A DNA stretch of 64,000 bases from Pratylenchus scribneri (lineage: Eukaryota; Nematoda; Chromadorea; Rhabditida; Pratylenchidae): positions 806,001-870,000 of the forward strand of contig JAQSEB010000064.1 in assembly GCA_030063045.1 (NCBI GenBank). The letters are read 5' to 3'. Positions 24,549 through 35,800 of this stretch are shown here, piece by piece (position 1 is the first letter of the stretch; the number at the start of each line of letters is the position of its first letter). The notes beneath the pieces are model-generated. The model ran no database searches. It saw only the letters and a program-made list of their open reading frames with translations, and had not been told where the DNA came from. A program made the translations under genes and the position numbers.

Positions 24549-26260
24549 TAAATCAAATGTGAATGAGGGGATATTTAAATCTAAAAAATTTAATTTTGAC
24601 TCAAAGAAATATTTTTCAATTTTTTTTCAATTTTACTATTTCCGTTGGGAATCCTTTTTTGACATTTCATGGAAAATATTTGACCCAATGTCTTTTCTAC
24701 ACCAATTTTTACCTTGGAATTAGTTCATTTCATCGAAAATAGTTTGAAAAATTATTTGATAAAAATTTAAAAAATAAAATAAAATGAGAAGTGCATTTTA
24801 TTTGGTTTGTTTGAAAATGAATGAAAATCGATGATAGCAAATTCATATTTAAGTGATGCTTAAAAATTGGCTCATATTTTCATTCAAATTCACTCCTAAA
24901 TCCATCAAATACATTTATTCGATGCCAATTCTTTCTCATTCATTCTCTCCATTTTTGGCCTAAAAGCCTTCGATGGGTCCATATTTGCCTGTCATCCACG
25001 GCCTAAATCCAAATTTTCCATTTCAAATGAGTCTTTTACCACTCCTTTTTTTTATTGCTGGCTTTTTCATGCTATACTCACATTTTTTTTTTTTCAATTT
25101 TCAATTCACATTTCACATGCAATCAAATGCTTCATTCTCGTAGATGGGATCCAAAAACTGCCTCATAAATCAAAAGTGACCACCATGCTTTTTATTTTTA
25201 TTGATAGGGATTTTTGTATTTTGGAATTTTGGATGGAGGAATGAATGGAGCAGGGCTGGGGTCGAAACTAAAAAAAATCGAAATCGAAATTTGCTTCGAA
25301 ATCGAAACTCAATCCAAATCGAAATCGAAATCGAAATCGAAACGAAACTAACGTCCAAATTTCGATAATCGAAATCGAAAATCGAAATTTTTCAAAAAAA
25401 TTTCCAAATCCTTTAAAAATTGAAAAAAAAATTCTGAAAATACAAAAAGTGAAATTTTTATCTAAAAAATAATATTCAATAATATTTAAAAAATAAAATT
25501 GTAGGGTTTAGCATTTTGATGAAATAAAAGAAGCTTTTTAAATTTTCTTGTTTCTGTTATTGGCAAAATAGTTGACATTGAAACCAATACCCAAAACCCA
25601 ACCGAACTTAGCTTTTCTTTTTAAGAAATTTTTGGTTTTTTCATAAGGTTTTAATTTGATATTTTTTAAATGACAAATTAATTGTTAGATTCTTTTTCAA
25701 TGATTATTTTAAGTGCGGTACTTTCCATGTTACATTATTGTTTGGCCATTCCATCAAAATAATATTATTAAAATTTTCCTAAAACAATTATAAAACATAT
25801 GTTGATAATTTAATAATTGAAAAATAAATTAAAAAACTAAATATTTGAGAAAAATAAGAAAATTTTAAGTAAAAAAGGAATTCGTTTCAAAAAATATACT
25901 AAATTTTTGATTGAAACTAGCAAAGGATCCCCCTTTGCTTTTTTCGAAATTTTTTCGAAACTCGACGCTTTTCGAAATCGAAATCGAATCGAAACTAAAA
26001 CATCGAAATTTCGACGATCGAAATCGAAAATCGAAATTTCGACCCCACCCCTGGAATGGAGGGATTTAACTTGATTATAAATTCCATTGCTCTATTGAAA
26101 TTTTCCAATAGTGTAGAGTAGGACTAGTGTTTAATAAGAGCGGCATTCTAATTTATCTCCATAAAATTGCACAAATATAGATAAAGATGGACGGTTTCTT
26201 AAACATTTTTCATTTACATTCATAATACAATATCGATCACAATAAAAAATGTAATTAATT
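24549..26260. other. gap between K2 and K3 with one hAT MITE
   Basis: Apart from the MITE at 25251-26053 the sequence is AT-rich with no supported gene. The K2 promoter would lie just above 24550 (a TATTTAAAT-like run is present near 24570), but this is not distinctive. Confidence 0.5.
25251..26053. mobile_element. hAT-type MITE, 803 bp, perfect 8-bp TSD
   Basis: The ends are CAGGGCTGGGGTCGAAACT and CGACCCCACCCCTG. GAATGGAG flanks both sides (25243-25250 and 26054-26061), a perfect 8-bp duplication. Subterminal sequence is a run of CGAAAT hexamers. It is the same family as the element at 34470-36170, where the hexamer is CGGAAT; both share GCAAAGGxTCCCCC near the right end. Confidence 0.9.
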
Positions 26261-29200
26261 TCAAAATCGAATATTGTCCATGCTCCAACGACGACGACTT
26301 CTTTTGGAACTTTTCGAACTGCTTCCTTTTGAACTGCTGCTTCCCGAAGAATCAGTTCTTTCTGAGCTTCCAGTTGTGAGTACTCCACTGAAGAATAATT
26401 TTTTTGCAGTTGAATTTTTGTGCATTTTTCGTTCGGTTTGAATTCTTTCCAAATGAACCAATTTTTGTGAGCATTCCTTGATAATTGCCGATATCGCTGG
26501 TCTTTTTTCTTGGTCAGTTGCTTGGATTTGCTGTGAAATAATAATTTCATTTCAATATAAGCCATTCGATTTAGAGAGATTTTATAATTGCGATTTAAAT
26601 TATTATAATTTTATATCTTTAAATAATATATATAAAAGCTTGGACTAATCGAATATAACTAGTATGCAACCGGCTGTCATTTAGTAAGAAGTCGGGGTAT
26701 TTGTGGAGTTTTATCCTATTTTTGCCTCACTCCGATGGGTCTTCAGAATTAGGTTTAGGATCAGTAAGGTTCATTCAGGGATAGGATATTATCTCAAGTA
26801 ACCCCTAATGACCCTAAACCAAATTCCTACCATCACCCATAGGGAAGACCCTTCACTTTTACTATTCTATCTGCAATAAGATGATATATAAATGCCGAAG
26901 CCGGCTGTCAATGGTAAGAAGCCGGCTGTCATTGTAATGAAACCGGCTGGGATTAGGATGAAACCGGTTGTCATTAGAATGAAATCAGTTGACACTGGCA
27001 CTATAATTAAACAAATTTTACATTAGAATGAAACCGGCTGTCACTAGGATGAAACCGGTTGTCATTAAAATGAAACCAGCTGTCACAAGGATGAAACCTG
27101 TTGTCATTATTAGAAGGTATCTTATTAAAACCTCAATGATTTTCATCAAATGTCCATAATTCATCTTCAATTCCTCAAAAAGTGTTTTCAAAAATTCATT
27201 TCTTTCTTCAATTTCTCTTTTCCTTTTCTCTTCTTCCTTTTCTTTCTTTTCACGTTCTAAAATCTTATTATATATTTTTCCTAAATTCCATGATTCATCA
27301 TCAGACATTTCATATTCATTTTCATGCTCAGAAATTTCTTCCAAGTTCGATCGCTGCGATTCATGTTCAAAAATTTCATATTCATTTTCAGATTCAGAAA
27401 ATTCTTCCACATTCGATGGTAAAATAATTGTTGGATGAATTCCGGCGACTCTGAGCATCTCATCCAACAATATTGTCCAATTTTTATGACTTTCTTCAGA
27501 ATTCTTTTTGTGATCCATTTCCTCCCAAAATTGCTTTATTTGGGGAATAAACTTTTTCATTTGTGGTGTTTGAACTGCCAACATGAGCATAAGTCGACCC
27601 AATGAGAAAATGTCCGTTCCTGGACTTATCTATATTTTAAATTAATGCAAATAAAAAAAGATCTATAGATTGACTATAGGCTCAATCGACTACTCAGGTC
27701 GATTTAATTTGTGAAATTTCAATTTCAGTTCTGAAATTTGAATAGTAAAGTTGATAAATGAAAACCGGTTTGAATTTAAACAATGGTAAATATTGAAATT
27801 TCATAAACTAAATCAACCCTGATAAGTTGATTGAGAGTAATTACATAGAAGCCATAGATTCCAAAATAAGCTAGCCCATCACCTAGAGCCAATTACGAAA
27901 TTAGCAAATTACGAAAATTTGGTGCAAAGAAACATCAATAAATTGATCCAGTTGCTTTACCAAAATTGGACAAAATATTGGTTAACCACCCTAATTAGGT
28001 GATAGTATTGTCTTACAGATTTTTCCCCTTATTATAAATGTTTGAAAAATACGAATTTACCACATTAATGAAGTTTGGTAAATAAAGCTCTGGAGCGTGA
28101 TAAAATCGAGTGCCCATCAATTTTAGCCACTCATCATCGCTTAATATTAGTTTTCCATTTTCAGATACAAATTTTTGTGCAGCACCAAAATCCGTCAATT
28201 TAATTCGAATTTTTCCATAATTCTCTTCACATAATTCTTTTGGATTAGGCGAATTCGGCATAATCATCACATTTTGTGGTTTCAAATCGACGAATATATA
28301 ATCTGAAAATGTGTATAATTTATTAATAACAAAATTTTTTAAAACTTTTCTTTTATAATGAAAAAAATATAATTCAAACTATATTAAATTCATTAAATTT
28401 GACTAGCTGACCACATTGAAATATTTTAATAATCAACATTTTTTGTTAATTATTAATTTCCTTTTCAGCATTATTCCATGTTTATTAGCATAAATTATAA
28501 CAATTTTAAAGTAATTTAATCAAATTTAATGATTTTTGGCTTATTTTTTAAAAGTTTTTTGTTTATCTTTTTTTAAATATGATCAAAAAAATCCTAATTC
28601 CTTACGAATCATTATTATTTTTTTCAAATAAATTTCAAACAACCCACTTCTTTGATGTAATTGTTCAAGGCCTAAACTGATTTCACGCATAATATAGAGG
28701 AGCATTGTCTCGGAAACCCTATCATAAGTGCATGGTTGGCAAAATTGTACCAGTGAAAAGCTTTGGCACCGGCAAAATTGTGGCATTGCCTCTTGCCAAT
28801 ATTCATATAAATTTTGTTTGCCCAATTCCATCACAATGGCCGAATGTTTGACTTTTTTGTAGGGGAAAATTTCTCTGAAAATTATTTCAAATTTTTATTT
28901 GAAATATTCTCAATAGTTAAAATAAAAAGTACAAAAATATTTACTTTCTAAAAAAGCGCAAATTATGATCTGCTGGAGGCCATATTGAATATTCTTTGGG
29001 CTGCTTGAAAATATCATCAATAATTGCCAATTCTTTTACAATTTCCTCATTATTTTTATTTTTATTTTTAATATTCGATGGATTGGCCACTTTGATGGCC
29101 TCGCATTTTATCGGCCTATCAACTGGTAATTCCCATTTTTTTCCAATGTAAATGACATGAAAAACCTTCAAATATTTATTTAAATTTTACAAATTTAAAA

Positions 29201-30080
29201 AGTAAGATTTTTAAAATTTTTAAAATGAGATTTAAAAATTCGAATTTAAATCCCTCTATCTTTTTTGAGATTTCAAAAAGTACAAAAAAATTTTTGCTTC
29301 AAATTATTCAGTGTCAAATAAATTTTAATTATGGTTAATTCAAGAAACTATGAATTATGTTACAGAAAATACGGGGAATTAGTAAATCTTGGGAATAACC
29401 AAACTGGTTTCTAGCCATCATATAAACATGAGAATAGACTCATTCGATTGGTATAGTCGATTTACAATATAAAATTTCAATTTCTAACTGTTCTCTGATC
29501 TTGCTTAATAACACTTTCCACTTTCCATTAAATTTTTATCCCGCATCCAGCGTCATATCCTTAGCCCTAATAACCCTCTTCCCAGTTTGAAATTGAAATT
29601 TCTTATAGTAAATCGATAAATACCGAATCGAATGAGCCCACTATGACTGAATTTGTACGATCCGAGATTCCCGAAATTTATCAGCCCAATGTCTTGGTTA
29701 ATCCTGGGATTTACCAATTTCCCATATTTACAACAAAATATATATTTTGTTAATTTATATAATTTTTTTTATTTTCTACATATTTTATTTACCAATGCCG
29801 TTCCGCCTTCACCAATTGGTTCCTCGGAAATTAAATATTTGTTGCCATCATTGAATTTCACGGCCATCATTTTCGATAAATAATCCCTTTTATGACAGGA
29901 GCAATGAACGAAAGGTTCATAAAAATTTGCATTTTTCTTTAAATTCACAGCAACAGAATGGAAAATGTAATGGGCATTGAATGTCGACATTGAAAATTTT
30001 ATTAAAATTATGATGTGTATAAGGAGAATAATAATGAATTTTTTGGCATTGATTGAATGGTAAATTTTAAAATTTTTCAT
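26261..30080 (-). CDS. K3: secreted protein-kinase-like protein, apparently intact
   Basis: Six exons: 29793-30080, 28945-29165, 28648-28874, 28061-28302, 27132-27629 and 26261-26530. An N-terminal hydrophobic segment (FIIILLIHIIILIKF) serves as signal peptide or anchor, followed by VHCSCHKRDYLSKMMAVKF. The kinase part has glycine loop IGEGGTALV, lysine in CEAIKVANP, an alpha-C glutamate in KELAIIDDIF, LHQRN then YIFVDLKPQNVM (F-V-D in place of HRD; catalytic Asp kept), LTDFGAAQKF, FYHAPELY and TDIFSLGRLML. A glutamate-rich insert of roughly 120 residues precedes the EKRPAISAII segment of the C-lobe end. The tail is Ser/Lys/Arg-rich and ends RSRRRWSMDNIRF. This is the only cluster member in which I see no defect. 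The substrate and whether it is catalytic are unknown; a secreted effector-like role is inferred. Confidence 0.8.
26880..27115 (-). repeat. ACCGGTTTCATTYTAGTGACA minisatellite in K3 last intron
   Basis: Degenerate 20-21-bp units recur; read on the K3 strand they are AACCGGTTTCATTCTAATGA and relatives. They fill the intron between exons 5 and 6. The same motif, in the same transcript orientation, fills the equivalent introns of K4 and K5. Confidence 0.8.
27665..27850. mobile_element. palindromic element, family T, in K3 intron 4
   Basis: The arms ATCGACTACTCAGGTCGATTT...TGAAATTTCAATTTC and TGAAATTTCATAAACTAAATC...GTTGATTGAG are inverted copies. Similar palindromes, with GTCGATTTA and AAATTTCAATTTC arms, occur at about 29420-29645, 45430-45640 and 59145-59345. 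Confidence 0.5.
29345..29735. mobile_element. palindromic element, family T, in K3 intron 1
   Basis: Inverted arms include GAATAGACTCATTCGATTGG against CCGAATCGAATGAGCCCACT, and TAAAATTTCAATTTC against GAAATTGAAATTTCTTA. Outer parts (GGGGAATTAGTAAATCTTGGG and CCTGGGATTTACCAATTTCCC) also mirror each other. It has no coding capacity. Confidence 0.65.
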
Positions 30081-30561
30081 CTTTTTAAATAAAATCTGAA
30101 TTTAATAAGAAGCACTTTTAAAAGATTTTATCAACAATATGGATGACTCCATCTTCCTTTTTTGATAGTCAGAAGCGGACAACTTTTTAGTAAAATGGAA
30201 TTTATTAAACTGCTGATAGAACATGTGTAAGGCTAACTTTAAATTGTTCACCTTAACCAAAAATTTTAATATGAAATGTACGGATTTTAGAACCAAATTT
30301 TGCTTATCGAATCATTCAATAAGGAAACCATAATATTTGAAAATAAAACAACAAAAAAACTGGTTAAACAATGCTCAAAATAACTATTATCAAAAACATA
30401 GTAAATAGCTCTTTTATAAGGGTGGGTTTTTCATGCGGTTTAAAGAATAAAACGGTTTAACACATAGAGTTTTTTAGACTGATTGAGGATATGTCTTTTG
30501 AAAAATTTCTAATTCTAAAAGGGAGTAGAGAGTCTATTAATCTGCCCAAAAAAAGAGAATT

Positions 30562-30778
30562 AATTTACCTAAATTTTTGGTGTCGAAAAATAATCATTTT
30601 TTGAGGCCATATAACTTGGCCAAATCAGACTTATTTAAGATTCCCTAACCCCCAGCCTTTAGCCCCTAATCCCATCCTGCCCTGAACCTAACCCTGAGAC
30701 CTTATACTTAGTTATGGCCAAGTTATATGGCCTCAAAAATAGAATATTTTTTGACACGAAAGAATTTGGGTAAATTAA
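30562..30778. mobile_element. palindromic element, family A
   Basis: The arms contain GAGGCCATATAACTTGGCC and its complement (GGCCAAGTTATATGGCCTC), flanked by TGTCGAAAAATAAT and ATTTTTTGACACGAAA. The centre has CCCTAACCC, TAATCCCATCCTGCCC and CCTAACCCTGAG. It closely matches 11315-11532 and 37242-37467. Confidence 0.8.
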
Positions 30779-30992
30779 TATTATCCTAATTCTAAAAAAA
30801 CTGAAATACCGCAGATTTTCAATTCCAACTGAAATAAGAAGGAATTGAAGAGAGAAAATCGAAGGCATAGGGTCATTCGTTATTCGGATTCTATCTGATC
30901 AAAGTGTGGGGGGGGGGGGGGGGGGTAAAGCATTGCGTGCTACTTCCCTTCTAGTTTGCGGGGCAGGGAAAGGAAATACAAGTAGTTTGAGA

Positions 30993-31600
30993 TGGGCAGA
31001 GCCAGAATTTTGACCTCACTCATCTGATTTGGCCATTTGCGAGGGAAAAGGGCCGAGAGCTTGGATGAAAGCAGGCCCAGAAGTTGGGTGATGATGTCTC
31101 GAGGTGGGCAAAATGAAGGGGAACGATAAATTGATTGATTTGATCAGGTGGACATAAAATACAATTTGAGGCCATTTTCAGAGCTCTGGAGCCTTTGACT
31201 CCGTTTTCGGAGCTTCCAGCAGCACTGCTGGGAATGGGGAATCGGCTCAGAGAATGTATAATGTAAAAATATTTTTAAAGATTTTGTATAAATTCAACTA
31301 AAAATTTATGCTAAATTTTTTTAAAAAATGATGAAATTAAAAATAAAAATTTCGACAAATTTTCAAAAATATTCAAAATTAAGTCATTTTCTATTTTTTT
31401 CATTTAAAAGAAGCTAATTCTGCTGGAGCTACTCCAACTTTATCAAACCAAATTTTGTGTCCACTTGATCAATTGATTACCAATCCCTCTGGGCCAATTT
31501 GGATGTAAACAATTGGGGCGAGCGCTCGCCCCTCACTTCAAAGTTCAAATGGCCAAATCAGATGAGTGAATGATGAATGAAATTCTCGACTCTGCCTTTA
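30993..31600. mobile_element. TIR element, about 600 bp
   Basis: The left end GGCAGAGCCAGAATTTTGAC...ACTCATCTGATTTGGCCATTTG is mirrored by the right end CAAATGGCCAAATCAGATGAGT...GAATTTC/GAGAATT...GACTCTGCC. Flanking duplications are not clear. The interior is GC-richer and without a gene. Confidence 0.55.
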
Positions 31601-32603
31601 TTCAAATTATTATTCTCTGTCCATAATTGAAGGTAACTATCGCGCATGCTCTCATACGCAGCGCTGTAAGAGGGCAAAGAATCGATCCATATCTGGGCCT
31701 ATTGGAAAGCCAATGGCCTTTCGATTCTCACTCTCCTGCGCAATAGCATCATTATTCCGCAGCAAAAAACGGGATTCCTGCTCCCAATTTCGCTTGAATA
31801 ACCAGCAAAATGTAGAGCTTACTTTAGGGTTTTTAGATGCTTAATGGATGGTTATTAGGATTTACACTTGGCTTAAGATCTCAGGGGATGGGTTTTGGGC
31901 CAATTTTTAGGTGCGAGACTCAATATCCGCGGATATCACCCAATTTGAAAAATATTTAACAGAAATTTGCGCCCAGAGCTTTTCGCCCCCAATAAATATG
32001 CCAATTTTTTTAACCAATTTGCATCATTAGAATTCATTTTTATGCTATCTGAATTCATCCTTTTAACGGTGTTAAAATTCCGGAGATTTCCCTGTGCTCC
32101 GAGTGATGGGAATTGTAAGCCTCATTTATCTTCTTCATGCTTCATTGTCCAATCCATTACCGTTTTCTTATGTATCCCATGATCCTATCATCTGAGCCTT
32201 ATACACTATTTTATGCAAACCGGTTCAAAAATGGCCAAAAATGGTAATTATGTCAAATCAGTATAAGGAGAAAATTGGTTTTAGGGGGGTTTTCGACCAT
32301 TGGGATTGGGAGTTTAATAATATTGTAGCTTCAATTTATTGAACCGCACAAGGGGTGTTATGTAAACCGGTTTAAAAATTATAATCCAGGCCTTCAAATA
32401 TGCAGGATGTTCGAAACGAGCTCTGCCCACGACCTTTTATTAATTTCAAAATCCGAATCCTAGAGTAGATTAAATGGGTCAATAACATCTCCGATATATT
32501 TTTTAAGTCCACACTTCACATCCACATACCCTTCTACTCAAACCGTTTAAAAGTCTGCGAAGCGGACTATTTATATATGTTGCCGCGTTGAAAGAATCTC
32601 TGC

Positions 32604-32754
32604 GACACTATTTCACCGAAGAAGCAGAGTACAAACCTAACCCTAGACCCTAGCCCCTAACCCTAATCCCATGCTGCCGAGCCCCTAACCCTAACCCTAT
32701 ACTTAGTTTTTCGAAATTCCAACTTTCTCTGCTTCTCTGACGAAAATAGTGTGT
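32604..32754. mobile_element. small TIR element upstream of K4
   Basis: The end ACACTATTTCACCGAAGAAGC is mirrored by GCTTCTCTGACGAAAATAGTGT. The interior is a run of CCCTAACCC/CCCTAGCCC telomere-like units with TAATCCCATGCTGCC, shared with the centre of family A. It lies about 100 bp upstream of the K4 start codon. Confidence 0.6.
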
Positions 32755-32849
32755 AAATTCCAGTTTTCGCCGAATTCCAGTTTTCGCCCCGACATATATA
32801 ATCATAGTAAAAAAAGTCTATATCTATTTTCGATCGATCTTTTTAATAA

Positions 32850-35800
32850 ATGCTTTTAAAGAATTCAGATTTTTTTTTAAAAAATATGAAAAAATTGAAC
32901 ATTTTCCCTTCTTCAAATCTGACAAAATACATCATTTTTCTTCTCTCAATTTTATTGAAGTTTTCAACATTATCATTTGAAAATGCGGATCAAATTTTTC
33001 CTGTAGTGAAGGATTTAAAACCAATTAAAAATAGTCCTACACATTGTTCCTGTCATAAAAATGAGGAATTGTCGAAAATGATGGCCGTGAAATTTAGTAG
33101 TGGCAATAAATATTTAATTTCCCCTCAAATATTGGGCGAAGGTGCAACGGCCATGGTAAATTAAAAATAAGTCATATAATTTTTATGTTGTTTGGGTACT
33201 TGTGTCATTTCTTATCAGGGTGCAGATTTGAAAAAGATTTTTGAGATTCTTATTCTATTGCCTATATTTGATTAAAAAAAATTTTTATGTGATTTTACGG
33301 TTAATTAATTTTTGCGGTTCATAAGGAATTTGAGGTGAAAAAATCTGCGCCAATATAACATAGAAATACTAAAATATTATTTAAATTTTGTGTAAACTAA
33401 TTTATAATAATTATATCAACATAAACAAATAAAATTACTAGAAATAAAACATAATGATTTTAATAATATCTAAATTAACGGTCCTTTATTTAATAATTTT
33501 AAATATTTATTATATTAATTAATTTCTTTTCCAAAATTAGGTAAAATGATGTACTTCTTATTCTTACCCTTATTAGTAGTGTGCGGCACGAGACGATATC
33601 TCGGCGAGAAAATCCGAGATATCGACCGAGAAATTTCTCGAAATATCGTTCTCGGTATCGTCTCGGTCAATTTTTCAGAAATCCGAGAAATTTCGAGACC
33701 GAGAATTTCTCGAAATATCGTTCTCGATATCGTCTCGGTCGACCTTCATTCTCGTCGAGAAATGTCGAGAAACGAGAAATTTTAAATCATGCATGAATCT
33801 TTAAATTTTTGGTACTTCTGTACATTGTGTGCACACTTTTTCTTCAAAATTTTTTTCTCAAAAATTTTTTTTCGGAAATGATTTACCAATCGAAGCGTCT
33901 TGACTAGCTGGTTACGAAAATTTTATTGGTTTCGCATAAAACTCAAAAATAAAAAAGTTATGACCTCATGAAAAAAGCAAAAGTGCTTGGTCCCCCCTAT
34001 GGGTTGGAACTCGCAAAAATTTTTGGAAATTTTTTTGTGAAAATTATAGCTCATTCGATGCGTTTTCATGAGAGAAGCTCGAATCTGCCATCAATTTCGC
34101 ATATAACCTAAAAATAAAAAAGTTATGGCCATTTTAGTTTCGCTGAAATGTGTTGGAACTCCGCAGATTTGAATTTTTTTTCTTAATATTGTTCAATTTT
34201 ATCTTTATTTATTAGATTTAAAATGTATAAAAAAATTAAATAATTTTTTTTTGAATTTTAAACCATTTTTAAAGCTTTTTCAAAATTTCTCGTTTCTCGG
34301 CGATATATCGGTTTTTTTTGACGAGAAATTTCGAGACCGAGAAATTCTCGAAATATCGGTCTCGGTCTCGTCTCGGTCAATTTGCCGAGAAACCGAGAAA
34401 TTTCTATTTCTCGATTTTCCGAGAATTCTCGTTCTCGTTCTCGAAAAAACCCATTTGCCGAACACTACTCAGGGCTGGGGCCGGAACTCAAAAAAATCGG
34501 AATCGGAATTTGCTTCGGAATCGGAATTTGAATTTTTTTCGGAATCGGAATCGGAACGGAATTCAAACACCGGAATTCCGGCATTCGGAATCGGAATTCG
34601 GAATTTCTCAAAAAAATTTTAAATCCATTAAAAATTGGAAAAAAATTCTGAGATCATAAAAAAGTGAAATTTTTACCAAAAAATAAAATAAAATTGCAGC
34701 CTTTAGTATTTTATTGTATGAAAAGAAGCCTTTCTAAATTTCTAGCTTTTAGTTTTTGGGCAAACCGTTGCCAAGAACCTAGCCAAACTGAAATTTTTCT
34801 TCATTCATTTTTTTAGTTTTTATTAGGGTTAATTATCCGTGCGCGGATAATGGAATCACGGGTAACGGGTAGTGCGGATAATCAAGGCACGGATAAGGGA
34901 CGGATAGGCCATTTTCAAAAATTATCCGCGAATACTACCCGTCCCGTACTCTATTGGCATGCTGTATATTTTTTGAAATTTATTTACTCAAATTTTTAAA
35001 ATTTCCAAAATATAAAAAATAAATTTCTTTTTTCTTTACTAAAATCCTTTAAATTATATTATTTGTTTCTAAATGACCATGTTGGGCATGGTTGCCATCT
35101 CAAAAATAAAAAAATTCCGGCATATTGATCCAAAAAATGGCAAAAATCCGGTAAAAAATAAGGGTCAGGGGTAGGCGGGACGGCGGATAGTCAAAGTGCG
35201 GATAACGGGTAATTCGAAAAATACGGGACGGGTAGGCGGGACGGATAATTAGTCCAAAATCGCGCGAATACCCTGCCCGCGTACCCGTCCCGTCAACGGA
35301 TAATTAACCCTAGTTTTTATTATTGTTAATATATTTTTATTTGATATCTTTTAAATCAAACATTAATTTGGGTTATTTCTTTTATTGCGCATTGACAAAT
35401 GGTTATTTTGAAGGCTCTGCTCTTTCTATATTCCTTTTCGGCGTGGGACATTAATTTCCTGCCATTAGCGTATTAGCGTTTTTGACAGTAGTAGCTCAGC
35501 ATCCAATTAATTCATTTAAATGATATAAAATGCATTTAATAGCCCTAAATATTGGCTATCCAACGGTTTATTGATCATCCAAAACTTAAAATTTTTGGCC
35601 TAGATGTGGCCAAATATTTAGAAAAAATTGCCTTTGTTTTTGTATTTATTACCATATTTGGCCAAAATATTATAGATTGGGATGATAAATATATCAATTG
35701 ATAACTAATATTTGTTTATTAAATGCACTTTAAATCATTTAAATGGGTTAATCTGCTGATGAGCTAAGGCTTATCAAAATTGCTGAGTGAGGTGCTAACG

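Larger units (their letters stand above)
30081..32849. other. divergent intergenic region between K3 and K4
   Basis: K3 and K4 point away from each other here. The region holds family A (30562-30778), an 18-base G run (30908-30925), a TIR element (about 30993-31600) and a small TIR element (about 32604-32754). The segment 30930-31800 is noticeably richer in G+C than its surroundings. No gene is supported. Confidence 0.55.

Noticed and set aside
32636..32705. Internal telomere array (CCCTAA)n
   Set aside because: The units are degenerate and bounded by inverted repeats shared with transposon centres, so this is an element interior rather than a telomere relic.
33546..33796. Frames with repeated SRYRLGQ/NIVLGIVS-like peptides
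   Set aside because: Subterminal palindromic repeats of the outer hAT MITE, not protein.
34251..34659. Plus-strand frames rich in Arg/Glu/Ser repeats
   Set aside because: They are translations of the GAGAAATTTC and CGGAAT repeats of nested MITEs, with no start or splice support.
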